Shown piece by piece: positions 44,705 through 56,492 of a stretch of 64,000 nucleotides of DNA. The position numbers and the translations under genes are program-made. The DNA is from Cycas panzhihuaensis (taxonomy: Eukaryota > Cycadophyta). Position 1 is the stretch's first letter. Each line of letters begins with the position of its first letter. The notes beneath the pieces are model-generated. The model had not been told where the DNA came from. It searched no databases and saw nothing but the letters and a program-made list of their open reading frames with translations. Location of the stretch: NCBI GenBank assembly GCA_023213395.1, contig CM041465.1, positions 9,176,001 through 9,240,000 of the forward strand. Direction: 5' to 3'.

Positions 44705-47700
44705 ATGTCGAGCCCTATTGGAATTGCAAATAGTGTGGCTTGGATCATGGACACAAAAGCAACTCAACATATGACGTACAATTGCAGTCTATATCAAACA
44801 TTAAACTCAAATGTTCAAGGGGTTGTTCACATGGCTGATAAATCACAACAACCTGTTGAAGGAACAGATAACATTCGCCTGCAACTCCCAGGCTTAAAAG
44901 ATTTTACATTGCTTGATGTTTTATACATACCCAATCTCAAACAAAACCTACTCTCCTTATACACACTTGTCTCTCGTGGATTTAATCTGAGTGTAACCGC
45001 AAATGACCAGACTCTCTAGGTCATTCACCCTCCAACTAATCAAGTGGTCTTGATTGGACATCTCTCTGGCAAAGTCTTTCTACTGAATGGCTCTCCATCT
45101 TCTGAGGCCCATTGTGCCCAAAGCCTTTCTGTCGATGAAGAATTTATATTTAATTCCGTCTTGACCCATCCAACATTGTCACCAGAAGCTCTTTGGCATG
45201 CTCGCATGGTCATGTTCACATTGATAGACTTAAAGATCTTTGTAACACTCTTCCAAATCTTCCAAAATTCTCGTCTAAGCCCTTTAAATGTGAAGCTTGT
45301 ATCATTGCCAAATCTCATCAACAACCCTTTCCCAAAAGTCAGTGGAAATTGAGCCATCCATTACAATTGGTACACTCTGATCTATGCGGACCAATGCCCA
45401 TTCTTTCACTAAAGGGCAAGTTATATTACATCTCTTTCATTAATGATTTCACTAGAAAAGTATTGGTAGCTTTTCTACACAAGAAAGATGAAGCTTTTCG
45501 TGTATTCAAAGAATTCAAAGCCCGCATTGAAAAAGAGTCAGGTTATCAATTCAAATGTCTTCGAACTGATAATGGTGGCGAATATACCTCACATGAGTTT
45601 GAAAGCTACCTTCGAGATAATGGCATCAAGCATCAAACAACAGTAGTAGGTACCCCACAACAAAATGGAGTTGCTGAGCGCATGAACAGGACAATCATGA
45701 ACATGGCTCGGGCTATGTTGGTATACAAAAATGTACCTACCTACCTATGGGACGAAGCCATCTGGACAGTTGTTTATTGTATCAATGTTGTTAGCCCATC
45801 AAAGGAAGGACAATCACCTAATGAAAAGTGGTCAAGATAAGCCCCCATTGTTCACTACTTCAAAATTGTTGGCTTTACATGCTATGCCCACATTCTGAAT
45901 TCAGATCGAAATAAACTCCAGCCAAGGGCACTTAAAGGCATCTGTGTTGGATACCCTATGGATAAGAAAGGGTATAAGGTCTTTATACCTTCACAACGAA
46001 AAATCATCGTTACCAAAGATGTCGTTTTTGCGAAGACAGAGGATCAGTTACTTAAACTCGACTCCACAGTACCCTCACGCCGCTATAATAATGTTATCCA
46101 GTATAATGTTTAGATTCCAAAATTTGGGGGGGCCGAGGGGGGGGGGGGGGGTTAACAGATATAAATTACTCCAAATATTGGAAGCTGACAATAGAGCCTT
46201 AGAGCATACAAGTTGTGACTCTAAACCGATGAGTGCACATCCAGCACTATCTTTTGGAGATAGCAGAGTTGACAAAGGCAAATCCATTATAGAAGAATCA
46301 TCCTCTCCACCTTCAGTCAACAAAGGCAAAACAGTGGTAGAAGGACCATCTTCCTCAGGCACATCAACATCCTCCTCACAAAATAATCATTTTAATGAAC
46401 AAGATGAGAACCAAGAAGTTGAAGAAATGGGGACTTCATACCCAACTCGAGGATCTCTAGAAGCCCACCAATTCAATAAGGACATATGACTAGATGAGGT
46501 GGGTAAAACTAGCACTCAAAGTGCCCATAGAGCAAGGATGCAGGAATCATTATATACTGAGCTTGAACAGGCAGCACCTTACTCTTAATGAAGAGCCCTT
46601 AATGTACCAAGAAGTTGTAAAGCATGTAGCTTAGAGAAATGCCATGAACGAAGAATACCAATCTCTTATCAAGAACGGTACATGGGAGCTCGTTGATCTA
46701 CCACTTGGCAAAAATGTAGTTCAAAATAAATGGGTGTTCAAAAATAAATATAGATCAGATGGCACCCTTGAAAAACACAAGGCGAGGTTGGTAGCTAAAG
46801 GATTTACACAAAGCGAAGGCATTGACTACACTGAAGTCTTTGCACCTACAACCAAGTGGCCTACAATTAGAACTCTTGTGGCCTTGGCTACTCAACAGGG
46901 TTGAAAAATCCACCAGCTCGATATTAAGACCGCGTTTCTCAATAGAGATCTTGAAGAAGAATTTTACATGGCTCTGCCAGAAGGATATGAGATCGAAGGT
47001 CAAGAGCATAAGGTTTGCAAGCTCAGAAAGTCCTTGTACGGCCTTAAACAAGCCCCTCGTGCTTGGTTTGCCAAGTTGTCTGAAAGAATGAGGCAACTTG
47101 GATATGAGCTTTGTGACTACTAAGATATTAATGCAACATTGTTCATCAAGTGCCAAAAGGATAAAGTCACTTATCTCATAATCTTTGTGGATGACATGCT
47201 AATAATGGGTAATAGTGAATAGGCAATAAGCCAGTTAAAAAAGGACCTTGGCAAAACGTTCAAATTGTCTGACCTCGGTTTGATGAAATATTACTTGGGA
47301 ATTGAAGTAACACAAAAGAATGGAAAAAGTTTTATCTCCCAAGAAAAATACATCAACAATCTTCTAACCAAGTTTCAGTTAGAAGATGCTCAACCAGTGG
47401 CTTTACCTATGGACCCTAATACCAAACTCTCAGCTGATGGCGACACTAGAGAGGCAGACGCAACACTCTACAGGAAACTTGTAGGTAGTCTCATCCACAC
47501 TACCAATATAATGCCAGATATTGCACACTCTGTCGGCATTCTTGCACGATTCATGACAAATCCTAAGCAGAATCACTGGCAGGCTGCAATTCGAGTGTTA
47601 AAATACCTAAAAACAATCAGCAAATTTGGTCTGTTGTATGAACCTAATAATGAATTTAAGCTTTCTACATACAAAGACTCAGACTTTGTAGGAGATAAAG

Positions 47701-48101
47701 ATACAGGAAGATCTACGTCTGGGTATGTAACGTTTCTTGGAACAACACCAATATCATGGAGATCCAGACGGCAGAAGATAGTTGCTGATTCAAATGCCGA
47801 AGTTGAATACATTGCTGCCTCTGAGACCAGCAAGGAGGTGATATGGCTTAGAAAATTATTGGAAACATTGAATATCACCCAAACAAGTCCTACCGGCCTT
47901 CGTGTGGATAATCAATCAACAATCTGCATAGCAAAAAATACTGTATTTCACGATCATACCAAACACATAAGTATGAAAGTCCACAGGATTAGAGAACTTG
48001 TTCACGATGGCACAATTCAACTAGAATACTGCCCCACAGCAGATCAAGTGGCCGATCGCTTCACCAAACCATTGTCAAAGGTGAAGTTTGAACAGTTCTG
48101 A
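44705..48101 (+). pseudogene. Copia-C pol (nearly complete)
   Basis: Protease (AWIMDTKATQHMTYN, catalytic Asp kept but the G of DTGAT is Lys), FTLLDVLYIPNLKQNLLSLY, pre-integrase (LWHAR...CEACIIAKSHQQPF), integrase core 45340-45840 (LVHSDLCGPMP, FINDFTRKVLVAF, RTDNGGEYTSHEF, TPQQNGVAERMNRT; Asp/Asp/Glu triad positions present), RT from 46644 (NKWVFKNKYRSDGTLEKHKA, FVDDMLIMGN) and RNase H to the stop at 48099-48101. Breaks include stops near 45840, 46903 and 47121, and a G-rich insertion at 46127-46151. It is the best preserved plus-strand pol in the window. Confidence 0.88.
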
Positions 48102-48176
48102 AGACAGCTCAGCCTTAGGGCCTCCATCTTTGACTGATCAAAGAAGATGGCAACAGGATCATCATACTCTATTCTC

Positions 48177-48263
48177 TTCGTGAAAACCCCTTGTAGGCGC
48201 GGAAGAATAAGAGTAAATCTCTGCTCTATCATATTTGTGAAAACCCCATGTAGGCACGGAAGG
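48177..48263 (+). repeat. Paired motif in Copia-C 3' UTR
   Basis: Two copies of GTGAAAACCCC(T/A)TGTAGGC, about 58 bp apart, at the same place as in Copia-F. Confidence 0.8.
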
Positions 48264-48570
48264 ATAAGGGTTGTACTAGTTTTGGAAAATCGGAACCTGT
48301 GAAAACTTGAAAGGGCATAGGGATGACCAACCGATATATGGAGACTCAGTAGATTAAGCTGCACATTTAAGCTGCTTGGCTATCAGGCTACATCAAAGAG
48401 CCACCTTGGCCATTTTGATTTATAAAAGGGGCTATAGATCTTAGAAAGTCTGTGGGTTTTTATTCCCCATGAGAGTTTTCCCACAAAAGTGTCATTTAAA
48501 ATTTCAATATAATAATAAGGCTCAAATGAAGACCTCATAGAATAAATTTTCTCAAAATGACTTTCCACCA

Positions 48571-48583
48571 TTAAGGGGGGGGA
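48571..48583 (+). other. Copia-C polypurine tract
   Basis: Tract TTAAGGGGGGGGA immediately before the 3' LTR. Confidence 0.75.
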
Positions 48584-48584
48584 T

Positions 48585-48895
48585 TGAAAGAGGTTAATGT
48601 ATCAAAGTCATTTGTGTAGATTAATTATGTGACCTTAGGATATATTGTTAGCATTAGTCTATTAATGAAATACACTTTATGTGCATTTAAATGTAATTTC
48701 GGGTTCATGTCATTAGGCGGAAAAATCCTAACCCTAATGCTCACCCTCAATCATAAAAGGCAAAATCTCAAGGAGGGAGTCATTATTCATTCTCACCTCC
48801 AAGCTTGTTCTCATATCTTATTTCATCTCTTTTTCATTCTTCATTGCCATTGTGTGCATGTGAGTGATTTATTCCCTAGATCCATCCTTCCTTCA
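48585..48895 (+). repeat. Copia-C 3' LTR
   Basis: 311 bp; partner of 20169-20480. Followed by AAGGG and Gypsy-1 RT. Confidence 0.92.
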
Positions 48896-51520
48896 AAGGG
48901 GATCCCCCCAGAACTCAGAGAGCATAGGATTGAGTGACTAGAAAACACCAAGCCAGTAAGACAGAGACCCTACCGAATGAATCCCAAATATAAAGAGCAA
49001 GTAGAGGTAGAATTGGACAAACTTTTAGAAGCAGGATATATTTTTGAAGTAGAAAATAGTAAATAGGTAAGTTTGGTAGTAGTCGTTTCGAAACAAAACG
49101 AAAAATTACAGATATGTGTGGATTATAGGGCTTTAAATAATGCCACAAAAAGAGATCCATTTCCAATTCCTTTTACAAATGATGTATTGGAAAAGGTGGA
49201 TGGACATGAGGTATTTTCTTTTACTGATGGATTCATTGGCTATAATCAAGTTCAAATAGCTCCTGAGGATCAGTCCAAGACAACTTTTGTAATAGAGTGG
49301 GGTACATATGCATACAGAGCAATGCCCTTCGAGCTTACTATTGCACCTACTACGTTCCAGAGAATAATTTTAAACATCTTCTGAGAAATGATAAGAAAAA
49401 CAGTAGAAGTTTTCCTTGATGATTGGACCATATACAACCTACTCAAAAACCATCTAACTCAGTTGAAATTAATGTTAGAAATCTGCACGAAGAGCCAGTT
49501 ATGCCTGAATCTAGAGAAATGTACCTTTATGGTACCATTTGGATCATTATTGGGTCATATAGTTACAAAGGAAGGATTGTTTATTGATCTAGCAATAGTT
49601 GACATCATCCTAAAATTTGCAGTACCACAGAACATAAAAAATCCGAAAGGATTTCTAGGGATGACTGGGTACTATCAGAATTTATACGGGATACTTGATT
49701 GCTTACCCTTTAGAATCATTGTTAAAAAAAGTAGTGCCTTGGAAATGGACATTGAAGCAACAATTGGCATTTGATGTTTTGAAAACGAAGATAGTGGAAG
49801 CTCACATATTAAGATTTCCATATAGGAATAAGCCATTCTACATTCATGTGGATGCTTCGTTATACGCCATTGGATGTGTTTTGGCTTAGCTGGCAAATGA
49901 GAAAGTGGGCCTTCCAATTACTTTTGCAAGTAGGAAGTTAACCTCAGCAGAACGTAACTATACGATTACGAAAAGAGAAGGATTGGGCATGATATATGCT
50001 TTACAGAAATTTAGACATTATTTATTTGCTAATCCTTTTGTGTTTTTCGTAGATCACCAAGCTCTGTAATATCTAATTAATAGGCCAATTCTACAAGGGA
50101 GGATCAGTCGTTGGTTGATGCTCTTCCAGGAATTTATGTTCAAGATTGTAGTGAAAAAGGGGAAAAACACATTGTACCGGACCAACTTTCCAAAATTCAA
50201 GGAGTAATAGAAATAGGGGTAGCAGATAATTTTCCAAATTGTAAATTGTTTTCAATTGAAGCTGTCCCTTCATGGTATGAAGGCATTGCGGAATACCTAT
50301 CAACGGGACAAACACAACAAGGATTGGATAAGGCGAAAAGAAGGAGCTTTATTAAAAAAGCCTTTCCATTTCAATTAATTGGAGGGATGTTGTACAAGAT
50401 GGGACCTGATGAGATATTGAGAAGATGCATACTAGAGCATGAGGGCAGGTTGTACTTCGAGAAGCCCATGACGGGATGTCATCAACCCATCATGGAAGTG
50501 AAGCTATTGTGCGGAAGATATTATTGGCAGGCCTATGGTGGCCAACATTGTTCGAGGACTCGAACAAATAGGTAAGGACATGTGATGTATATCAACAAAC
50601 AAGTAAGCCTTCTAAGAAAATTTTCTTATCTTTGCACCCAATATTAGTTCAAGCCCCATTTGAGAAATGGGGATTGGACTTTGCAGGACCCATCAACCCT
50701 CCTGCAAGAAGAACCAATGCCCGGTACATTCTGGTGGCAATAGATTCCTTGACACAATGGATTGAAACCAAACCGATAAAAAAATGTGATGCTAGGAGCA
50801 CTGCTCATTTTTTATATGAAATGATTATAGTACGATTTGGTTGCCCTTTAGAAATAGTATCAGATCAAGGGGGGAGTTTTCTGAATCAAACTATTAAACA
50901 TCTGATAACAGAATTCCTGATACAACATGGCAAATCTTCGCCTTATTATTTGAGAGTAAATGGGTAGGTTGAAAGCACCAACAAAATTTTAAAAAATACT
51001 CTAATAAAAATTTGTAACGGAAAATGTACCGACTAGGCAGACAAGTTACATTCAGTCCTGTGGGTGAAGAAATAGCCTCATAAGCATACACCCTTTCAGT
51101 TAATGTATGGATTAGAGGCAGCGGTTCCTCTTGAGTTTCAGGCAAAAAGTCTTCAGGTAGCACAACAACTAAGATTGGAAGCGGAAGACTCATATGATCA
51201 ATGACTGCTCCAATTGTTAAGGCTAGACAAAGAACGTGCTACGGCCTTATGGGAATTGCAGATAGAAAAACGAAGAAGAAATGCTTGGCACGACTGACAT
51301 TTGAAGGTTCCATAATAAAAGGTAAATGATTTAGTTTTATTATATGACAGTAAATTTAGGATGAAATCGGGGAAGATGAAAATCAAATGACTGGAACCTT
51401 ATAGGGTAAACCATATCTATCAGAATGGCGCTATAAAACTAGAGCAGTTAGATGGTAAACCATTGACAAAGCTCGTCAATGGTAGCAGGATAAAATTGTA
51501 CAGATATTTTAAAAAAAAAA
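48896..51520 (+). pseudogene. Gypsy-1 pol (RT, RNase H, integrase)
   Basis: RT resumes with GIPPELREHRIE, then YRMNPKYKEQVEVELDKLLE, LQICVDYRALNNATKRDPFP, EVFSFTDGFIGYNQVQIAPE, and active site VFLDDWTIYN near 49410. RNase H shows FYIHVDASLYAIGCVLA and SRKLTSAERNYTITKREGLG. The integrase has a zinc region near 50400-50600, then WGLDFAGPINPP, IVSDQGGSFLN, and the tail KVNDLVLLYDSKFR...NHIYQNGAIKLEQLDGKPL (about 51300-51480, in pieces). Stops are mostly TAG (49066, 49887, 50965, 51034). Expected product: polyprotein enzymes for reverse transcription and integration. Confidence 0.87.
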
Positions 51521-51662
51521 AAGAGCATAAAAACTAAAGGGACAGATTGTCAAGTCAGATAATGGTACCCATTATAGATAAGCATGGGATTAGACAAGCA
51601 GCTAATCCAACGACGAGAGGAATAACGATAAAGGTGGAAGTTGTTAATTAACTATCGAGATC

Positions 51663-53370
51663 GTGGGTCATACAAAAGTTGGTGTGACCACCATAAGTAA
51701 TAATGGATCTGTGACGAGCAAAAAAGATGGGTATAATAATTTGATGGGAAATAGTACAAGAGCCTTCGCACTGACGAGAGAAATTGGGGAGTCAAGAATC
51801 AAAAACAAGTGTGTAAGTGAAGATGACAAAGAACATCATATTTCGAGAACACGACGATCTGCGCGTTCGGGCTGAATGGCAGCAAATGAAGGACGATGAT
51901 AATAGACAAAAATTGATGATCGATGTAAGTTTCGAGAAATATGTGTTAATAGGTACATTAACCTGTTCGTTTAAATTTTTTAATACAACAACTTCACTTG
52001 TACTTACGCAATCAAAGATATTAGATATCTCGATCGAGGTAATTGCAACCTTAATAGGGCTACCAAACACAAGAGAACCAATAAAACATGATACGCAAAT
52101 ATCAAGGGAAAAAGCAATGAAACAATTGGGGGCAAATGCGAAAGATGTTTCTAGTTCCGGAATACACATTGGAGGAATCCAGTCACCGGAAAAAAGATTT
52201 TTGGCACACTTTATCTTTACCAGAGTAATTCTAATGCAGAAAAATTTGTAAGTCCCTGCAAACCTGAGAACAATGATCAATCAAGTGGATAAAGATACCC
52301 AGTATAACTGGGCAAATTTTATGAGGCAAAAATTTATGTAGTCTGCAAATTTTTCAGGAAACAACAAAATCAATTACATTTTGTCATGTTACATTAATAC
52401 AAGGGTTGTTGTTTGCTCAATGCCTGGAATTGGAGTTTCCAAAACCAGAAGAGGGGTAGGCACCACTAGCATGTGTAGAAATGATTCAAGGTGGATAGAA
52501 GTATAAAATAACGCAGAAAGATGGCTCCAAAAACAATATCAACTAGTTGACATGGAAAGGAAGGTAATAGAAGTAAAAGAGGAGGAAGTTTCACAGAATG
52601 GGGCAAAGAAGGAACAAGTTAGACAAGGAAAAAGAAAAATAGATGAAGGGAATAACGGGACCCAGCGGCAATTCTGTACAGAAAAACATGTAGAGGATCA
52701 AGTTGAAAGACAGAAAAGGATAAAGTTGGCACAAGAGAGACATAAACAAGAGATCATTGACAAAATAAAAAGTTAGCCACCCAAAATAGAGTATAATGTG
52801 GATAAAGAAATATTGGAGGAAGGATTGAATCCTATTGATTGTGATCCACAGGATGTGTCTAAATGGAAGACTTCATTTTTGGCTCAGGTAACTACAAAGT
52901 TGGTGAGAGAATTAGAAAATAGAACTAAACAACCTTCATTAGAGATGCATCGGATAAATTAGCTAGAGCAACGATTACAGGAAACTGAGAAGAAGTTGGA
53001 AGCTTTGAAAATTTTTATATTGCAATGGGTGGACGACATTGATGAAGTCACACCACAATTAGAACGGTTTAAAAGAAAACTTTAATCAAAGTATTCCAAA
53101 GGATCTACAACCGATATTCCATCGTCTTGGAGCTTTGGTGCTTAAATCTTATGAGGACTCGCAACACTGTATAGAATTATGGCAGCAAATGAGAGCGTAT
53201 CACTCAGAATTAGAAACTACTCAAAGGATGAATGTGGAATTGTTGCAAGAAATAGAACAGTTCCACATTTGGATGCTCTTCAGGATGTAGCCCTTCTTTG
53301 TGAATATATGAAGCAAAAGGGTTTAAATCTGCCACCTCATATTGTAAAACCAGATATGGAGTTTATTTGA
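51663..53370 (+). pseudogene. Gypsy-1 post-integrase ORF (coiled coil, unknown function)
   Basis: Downstream of integrase and before the 3' LTR there is about 1.7 kb of broken but related coding sequence. The piece at 51817-52251 holds a globular domain (SFEKYVLIGTLTCSFKFFNT, LDISIEVIATLIGLPNTREP) resembling the plant 'putative transposon protein' domain found in Athila/Tat-type gypsy elements. 52552-52776 is highly charged (Lys/Glu/Arg), and 52800-53100 is predicted coiled coil (LEQRLQETEKKLEALKIFIL). A last piece is at 53179-53370. A homologous ORF sits at 58255-58902. Function unknown; no transmembrane segment visible. Confidence 0.6.
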
Positions 53371-53526
53371 CAAGAAAGAATGAAAATAAAAGAGGTCCAA
53401 AAAAGACATGATGGTAATAAATTTTCAAAATTTCAGTTTTGGAGAGGGGGAAGGTAAGAGGAGGTTGATAGAGTTTTTGAAATTTTGAAAGAGTGAAGTC
53501 ACTTGTTTAATAGGCCACATGAGAGG

Positions 53527-54150
53527 TGTGTGGATAAATCAAGCTAGATCAGTTGCGGGTGTGATCGGAGCAGCCGCAGGTGCGACCAAACCAACCATAG
53601 GAGCAACCAAAGCAGCTGCAAGTGCGACCAAATCAACCACAAGTGCAACTGAACCAACAACAGGTGCGACCAGACCAATAGTAGGTGCAACCAGATTAGC
53701 CGCAATTGCGACCAAGCCAACCGCAGGTGCAACCAAAGGACACTCAAGTATGACTACGATGGTTAAAAATATGACTGGATGTATTAATCTTAATGTAATA
53801 GATTACAATTCATAGTAAAGTAAGGTTAGGATTAGTTATGGATCTGCTCGATGATTAAGAGTGGTTATAACTGTAAAAGGATGTAACTATACGACTAGTT
53901 GAAATAGTTGTATTTTAGAAAAAGGACGTGTGAAAAAAGAGTCTTTTATTCCATTTCGTATAGCCTATTGCGCTGCGGTTTTCTTATACCCTATTCCGAC
54001 GTGCATATGGTTGTGAGAGGACCAGACGTAGTGCCTCTAGATAATGGAAATTGGTTTTTATGCTCCATAACTCTATGTGTCGTTCTTTTATACCGAATGC
54101 TTTTGTGCATGCCATAACAATAATGAGTAGGATAGAAAGATAGGCGCACA
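53527..54150 (+). repeat. Gypsy-1 3' LTR
   Basis: 624 bp, one 21-bp unit shorter than the 5' LTR. A purine tract GGAGAGGGGGAAGG lies about 70 bp upstream (53444-53457), not directly adjacent. Confidence 0.85.
53555..53762 (+). repeat. 21-bp minisatellite in Gypsy-1 3' LTR (10 units)
   Basis: Same unit and phase as 15863-16091, ten units. Confidence 0.9.
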
Positions 54151-54371
54151 TCGATATTTGATGAGCAACAAGCCTGTGTTGAATATTGGCGGCTTTGTGT
54201 GAGTGTGGACCCTCCAATTTGCAATCATGTGTATGAAATAGCCGCATTTATGTTGATCAAGAGGTGGTTGGATTGTTTTCCACTGTGGTTGGGGTGTTTT
54301 TTTGTGGTTGGGTTGTATACAGTATATTTACCAGTTGTATATAGTAGCTGCTTACAGTAGGGAGTTAACAC
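54151..54371. other. Unassigned filler between Gypsy-1 and Copia-B RT
   Basis: 221 bp unlike the Copia-B leader and not recognisable as pol. RT coding begins abruptly at 54372 (QMDVKSVFLNGDL). Probably a recombination junction. Confidence 0.5.
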
Positions 54372-55500
54372 CAGATGGACGTCAAGTCTGTGTTCCTTAA
54401 TGGAGATCTAAAGGAGGAGATATATATGTTGCAGCCTCTGGGATTTGTTAAGAAAGCCCAGGAGCATCTTGTTTATCGTTTAAAGAAATCAATCTATGGC
54501 CTGACACAACCACCCCGTGCTTGGTATGAGAAGATGGATGCCAAGTTAAAAGTTGACAGTTTCAAAATTTCTAAACTCGACCTGAATTTATATATGAAAA
54601 GGAGAGGGACTTCAATAGTTGCTTATGTGGTGTATATCGATGATCTAATCATTGGCGGTAACTGTGACAAAATTATTGTTGAAGTCAAGTCTAATTTGGG
54701 AGCTTCTTTTGACATGACAGACCTCGAGAGACTTCATTATTTCTTGGGCATTCAGATCAGGCAAATGGATGATAAGATCGTATTGTTACAATCGCAGTAC
54801 GTGAAGAACTAACTGGAAAAGTTTGGGATGCAGAATTGCAAACCTGCTGTAACACCATGTGTCAAGGGCACAAGATTGTAAAAAGATATGGCCAAACCCT
54901 CTGTAGATGGAACAAAGTATCGCCAATTGGTAGGGAGTCTGATCTACTTGACTCATACCAGACCAGATATCGCCTATTCTATTAGATTAGTTTCCCACTA
55001 CATGCAGAATCCTCAGGACCCTCATTGGGTTATAGTAAAGTGGATTCTAAAATACCTGAAGGGGACAATCAATCTTGGTCTCAAATACCGTCGAAATGAA
55101 GAGATAAGGTTGCATGGCTATACGTATGTTGATTGGGGAGGAGACTTTGATGATCAGAAGTCCATTGTTGGACACCGGTTTGGTGTTGGTAATGGATTTG
55201 TTTTGTGGCAGTTGAAGAAGCAACAAACAGTGGCGCATCATCTACAGAGGCTAAATATCAAGGACTTAGTGTTGATGCAAAGGAAGTTGTATAGTTGCAA
55301 AGTCTCTTAGACTTTCTTGGAGTTTCCAATGGACATCCAATTATCTTTGTCGATAATTAGAGTACCATTCGTCTGTTGAAGAACCCAAAGTTTCATGCGT
55401 GTAGTAAGCATATCGAAATTCAGCACCACTACATCCATTAACATATCAAGTCAGGGAAGTTGCAGGTCGACTACTGTCCAAGTGAATTCTAGCTCGTGGG
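54372..55500 (+). pseudogene. Copia-B pol remnant (RT and RNase H)
   Basis: RT from QMDVKSVFLNGDLKEEIYML through KSIYGLTQPPRAWYEKMDAK, VYIDDLIIGG (active-site Asp pair present) and LHYFLGIQIRQ to about 54812. RNase H follows: YRQLVGSLIYLTHTRPDIAY, IVKWILKYLKGTINLGLKYR, then in broken frames the VDN, NPKFH and HYIH motifs and the end near 55500. The first half of RT and everything upstream is missing. Stops at 54810 and 54879 are TAA. Confidence 0.85.
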
Positions 55501-55684
55501 CGTATTCACCAAGCCATTTACTGAAGATCAATTCACAAAGATGCGTATCGGTTTAGGACTCACCGATGTTATCCTTGAGGGGGGATGTATCGACAAAGAT
55601 AAAGAAACCACGAGATAGTCCCAGCCTTCGTGATAACACAACTATTACAGGATGCAAGCTCCCCACATTCACATTAAGGGGGGA

Positions 55685-55832
55685 TGTTAACGTGGTAGTG
55701 GTTTGTTAAGCAACTAAGTTAATGTTAATGTGGTTTAACTAAGGTGATTAAGCGAAAGGTTCAAGATGTTCGAAAGGTTACAACCCTAATTGGGTAACAC
55801 CTCTTGGAAGAGTATAAAAGCCTTGAGCCCTT
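55685..55832 (+). repeat. Copia-B 3' LTR, truncated by Copia-H
   Basis: 148 bp matching the start of the 5' LTR, preceded by the tract ATTAAGGGGGGA. It stops at GAGCCCTT, where the 5' LTR continues with GTGTATTC. TATA at 55813-55820. Confidence 0.85.
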
Positions 55833-56478
55833 TGTTGAGAAAACTAGGTCTCAATAACAAGAAACCGCCACCAAGATCTAAACTATTTTGCAACTAACTA
55901 TAAGAATTGAAACTGAAATTTAGCATGCAAGTTCTTAAATCAGAGATAATATAATAAATGAATTAGAAAGCAAAAGTATCACATATACACCCAATATAAT
56001 GTGGTAAAACCCTAACTTTGTGTTAGGGAACCATCCACACAGGAAAGGTATCGATCTTTATTATCAAATAATGGAGAAATGTACATAATCTGCAGTAGAA
56101 TGCTCACAACAACAACCAACCGGCCAACTCCTCATAGTACATCCAATACATTGAACACCACCAACATAATGAAAAAACACCCTAAATCGGGCTATATTAG
56201 AGAGTCATACAAGGCACAAACCTCGACCATTAAATGTGGGGTATTTTGAACAAACGGCCTGAATTCCCTTTACAATTTAGTATGCTTTTCAGTGCTAGCT
56301 TTTTGGGTCGGGGACTACTACCCTCAAACCCCCTCTTTGCAGGAGGGGTTCCAGCACCCCCAAGCCAAGGGGGGCTCCTGCCCCACTTGGATCCCCCTGA
56401 AGAAGTTTGGAGGGGAAACTGCACTGCCAACCTGTCATAATTTTAGCCTCCAAAACATTGTTGTCACATTATCTAACA
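55833..56478 (-). repeat. Copia-H 3' LTR
   Basis: 646 bp, TGTTGAGA...TATCTAACA, next to a purine tract (complement of ATCTCCACCTTGAC, 56479-56492). It contains a GC-rich block at 56300-56425. Single copy, so both ends are inferred from the copia rules. Confidence 0.75.
56300..56425. repeat. GC-rich block with C/G runs in Copia-H LTR
   Basis: Runs such as CCCCC, GGAGGGG, CCCCC and GGGGGG occur within 130 bp, in contrast to the AT-rich surroundings. They can pair in several inverted combinations (AGGAGGGG with CCCCTCTT-type runs). Such blocks occur in some plant copia LTRs. Confidence 0.7.
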
Positions 56479-56492
56479 ATCTCCACCTTGAC

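Larger units (their letters stand above)
20169..48895 (+). mobile_element. Copia-C: copia element carrying Copia-D, E and F
   Basis: LTRs at 20169-20480 (312 bp) and 48585-48895 (311 bp) start TGAAAGAGGTTAATG and end CCTTCCTTCA. Primer site at 20483-20494, purine tract before the 3' LTR. The flanks AAAGG (20164-20168) and AAGGG (48896-48900) are target duplications with one mismatch. By hand count the LTRs differ at about 15 positions plus one indel (about 95% identity). The coding region is at 43556-48101. It shares LTR style, leader and protein sequence with Copia-F, so both belong to one family. Confidence 0.92.
15835..54150 (+). mobile_element. Gypsy-1: Ty3/gypsy element with extra 3' ORF, split by Copia-C
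   Basis: LTRs at 15835-16479 (645 bp) and 53527-54150 (624 bp) share TGTGTGGATAAATCA at the start and end near GATAGGC(A/G)CACA. Between them, on the plus strand, are gag, protease, a second gag-like block, RT, RNase H, integrase and a post-integrase ORF. The RT is cut at 20168/48896 by Copia-C. Flanks GATTG (left) and TCGAT (right) do not match, so there is no clean target duplication. The domain set and the extra ORF place it near the non-chromovirus (Athila/Tat) side of plant gypsy elements; this placement is inference. Confidence 0.85.
14950..55832 (+). mobile_element. Copia-B: copia element swollen to ~41 kb by nested insertions
   Basis: The 5' LTR at 14950 (TGTTAATGTGGCAG) matches the 3' LTR remnant at 55685-55832 (TGTTAACGTGGTAG); both contain AGAGTATAAAAGCCTTGAGC. 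A primer site lies at 15305-15316, and RT plus RNase H lie at 54372-55500 on the same strand. Gypsy-1 and everything inside it occupies 15835-54150. Gag, protease, integrase and the first part of RT are not found on either side of Gypsy-1, so part of Copia-B was lost. Its 3' LTR is cut at 55832 by Copia-H. Confidence 0.8.

Noticed and set aside
46127-46151. Long G run in Copia-C
   Set aside because: Probably a homopolymer expansion or assembly artefact between integrase and RT; no feature depends on it.
52552-52776. Lys/Glu-rich frame as a separate small gene
   Set aside because: Better explained as the charged coiled-coil part of the broken Gypsy-1 post-integrase ORF.
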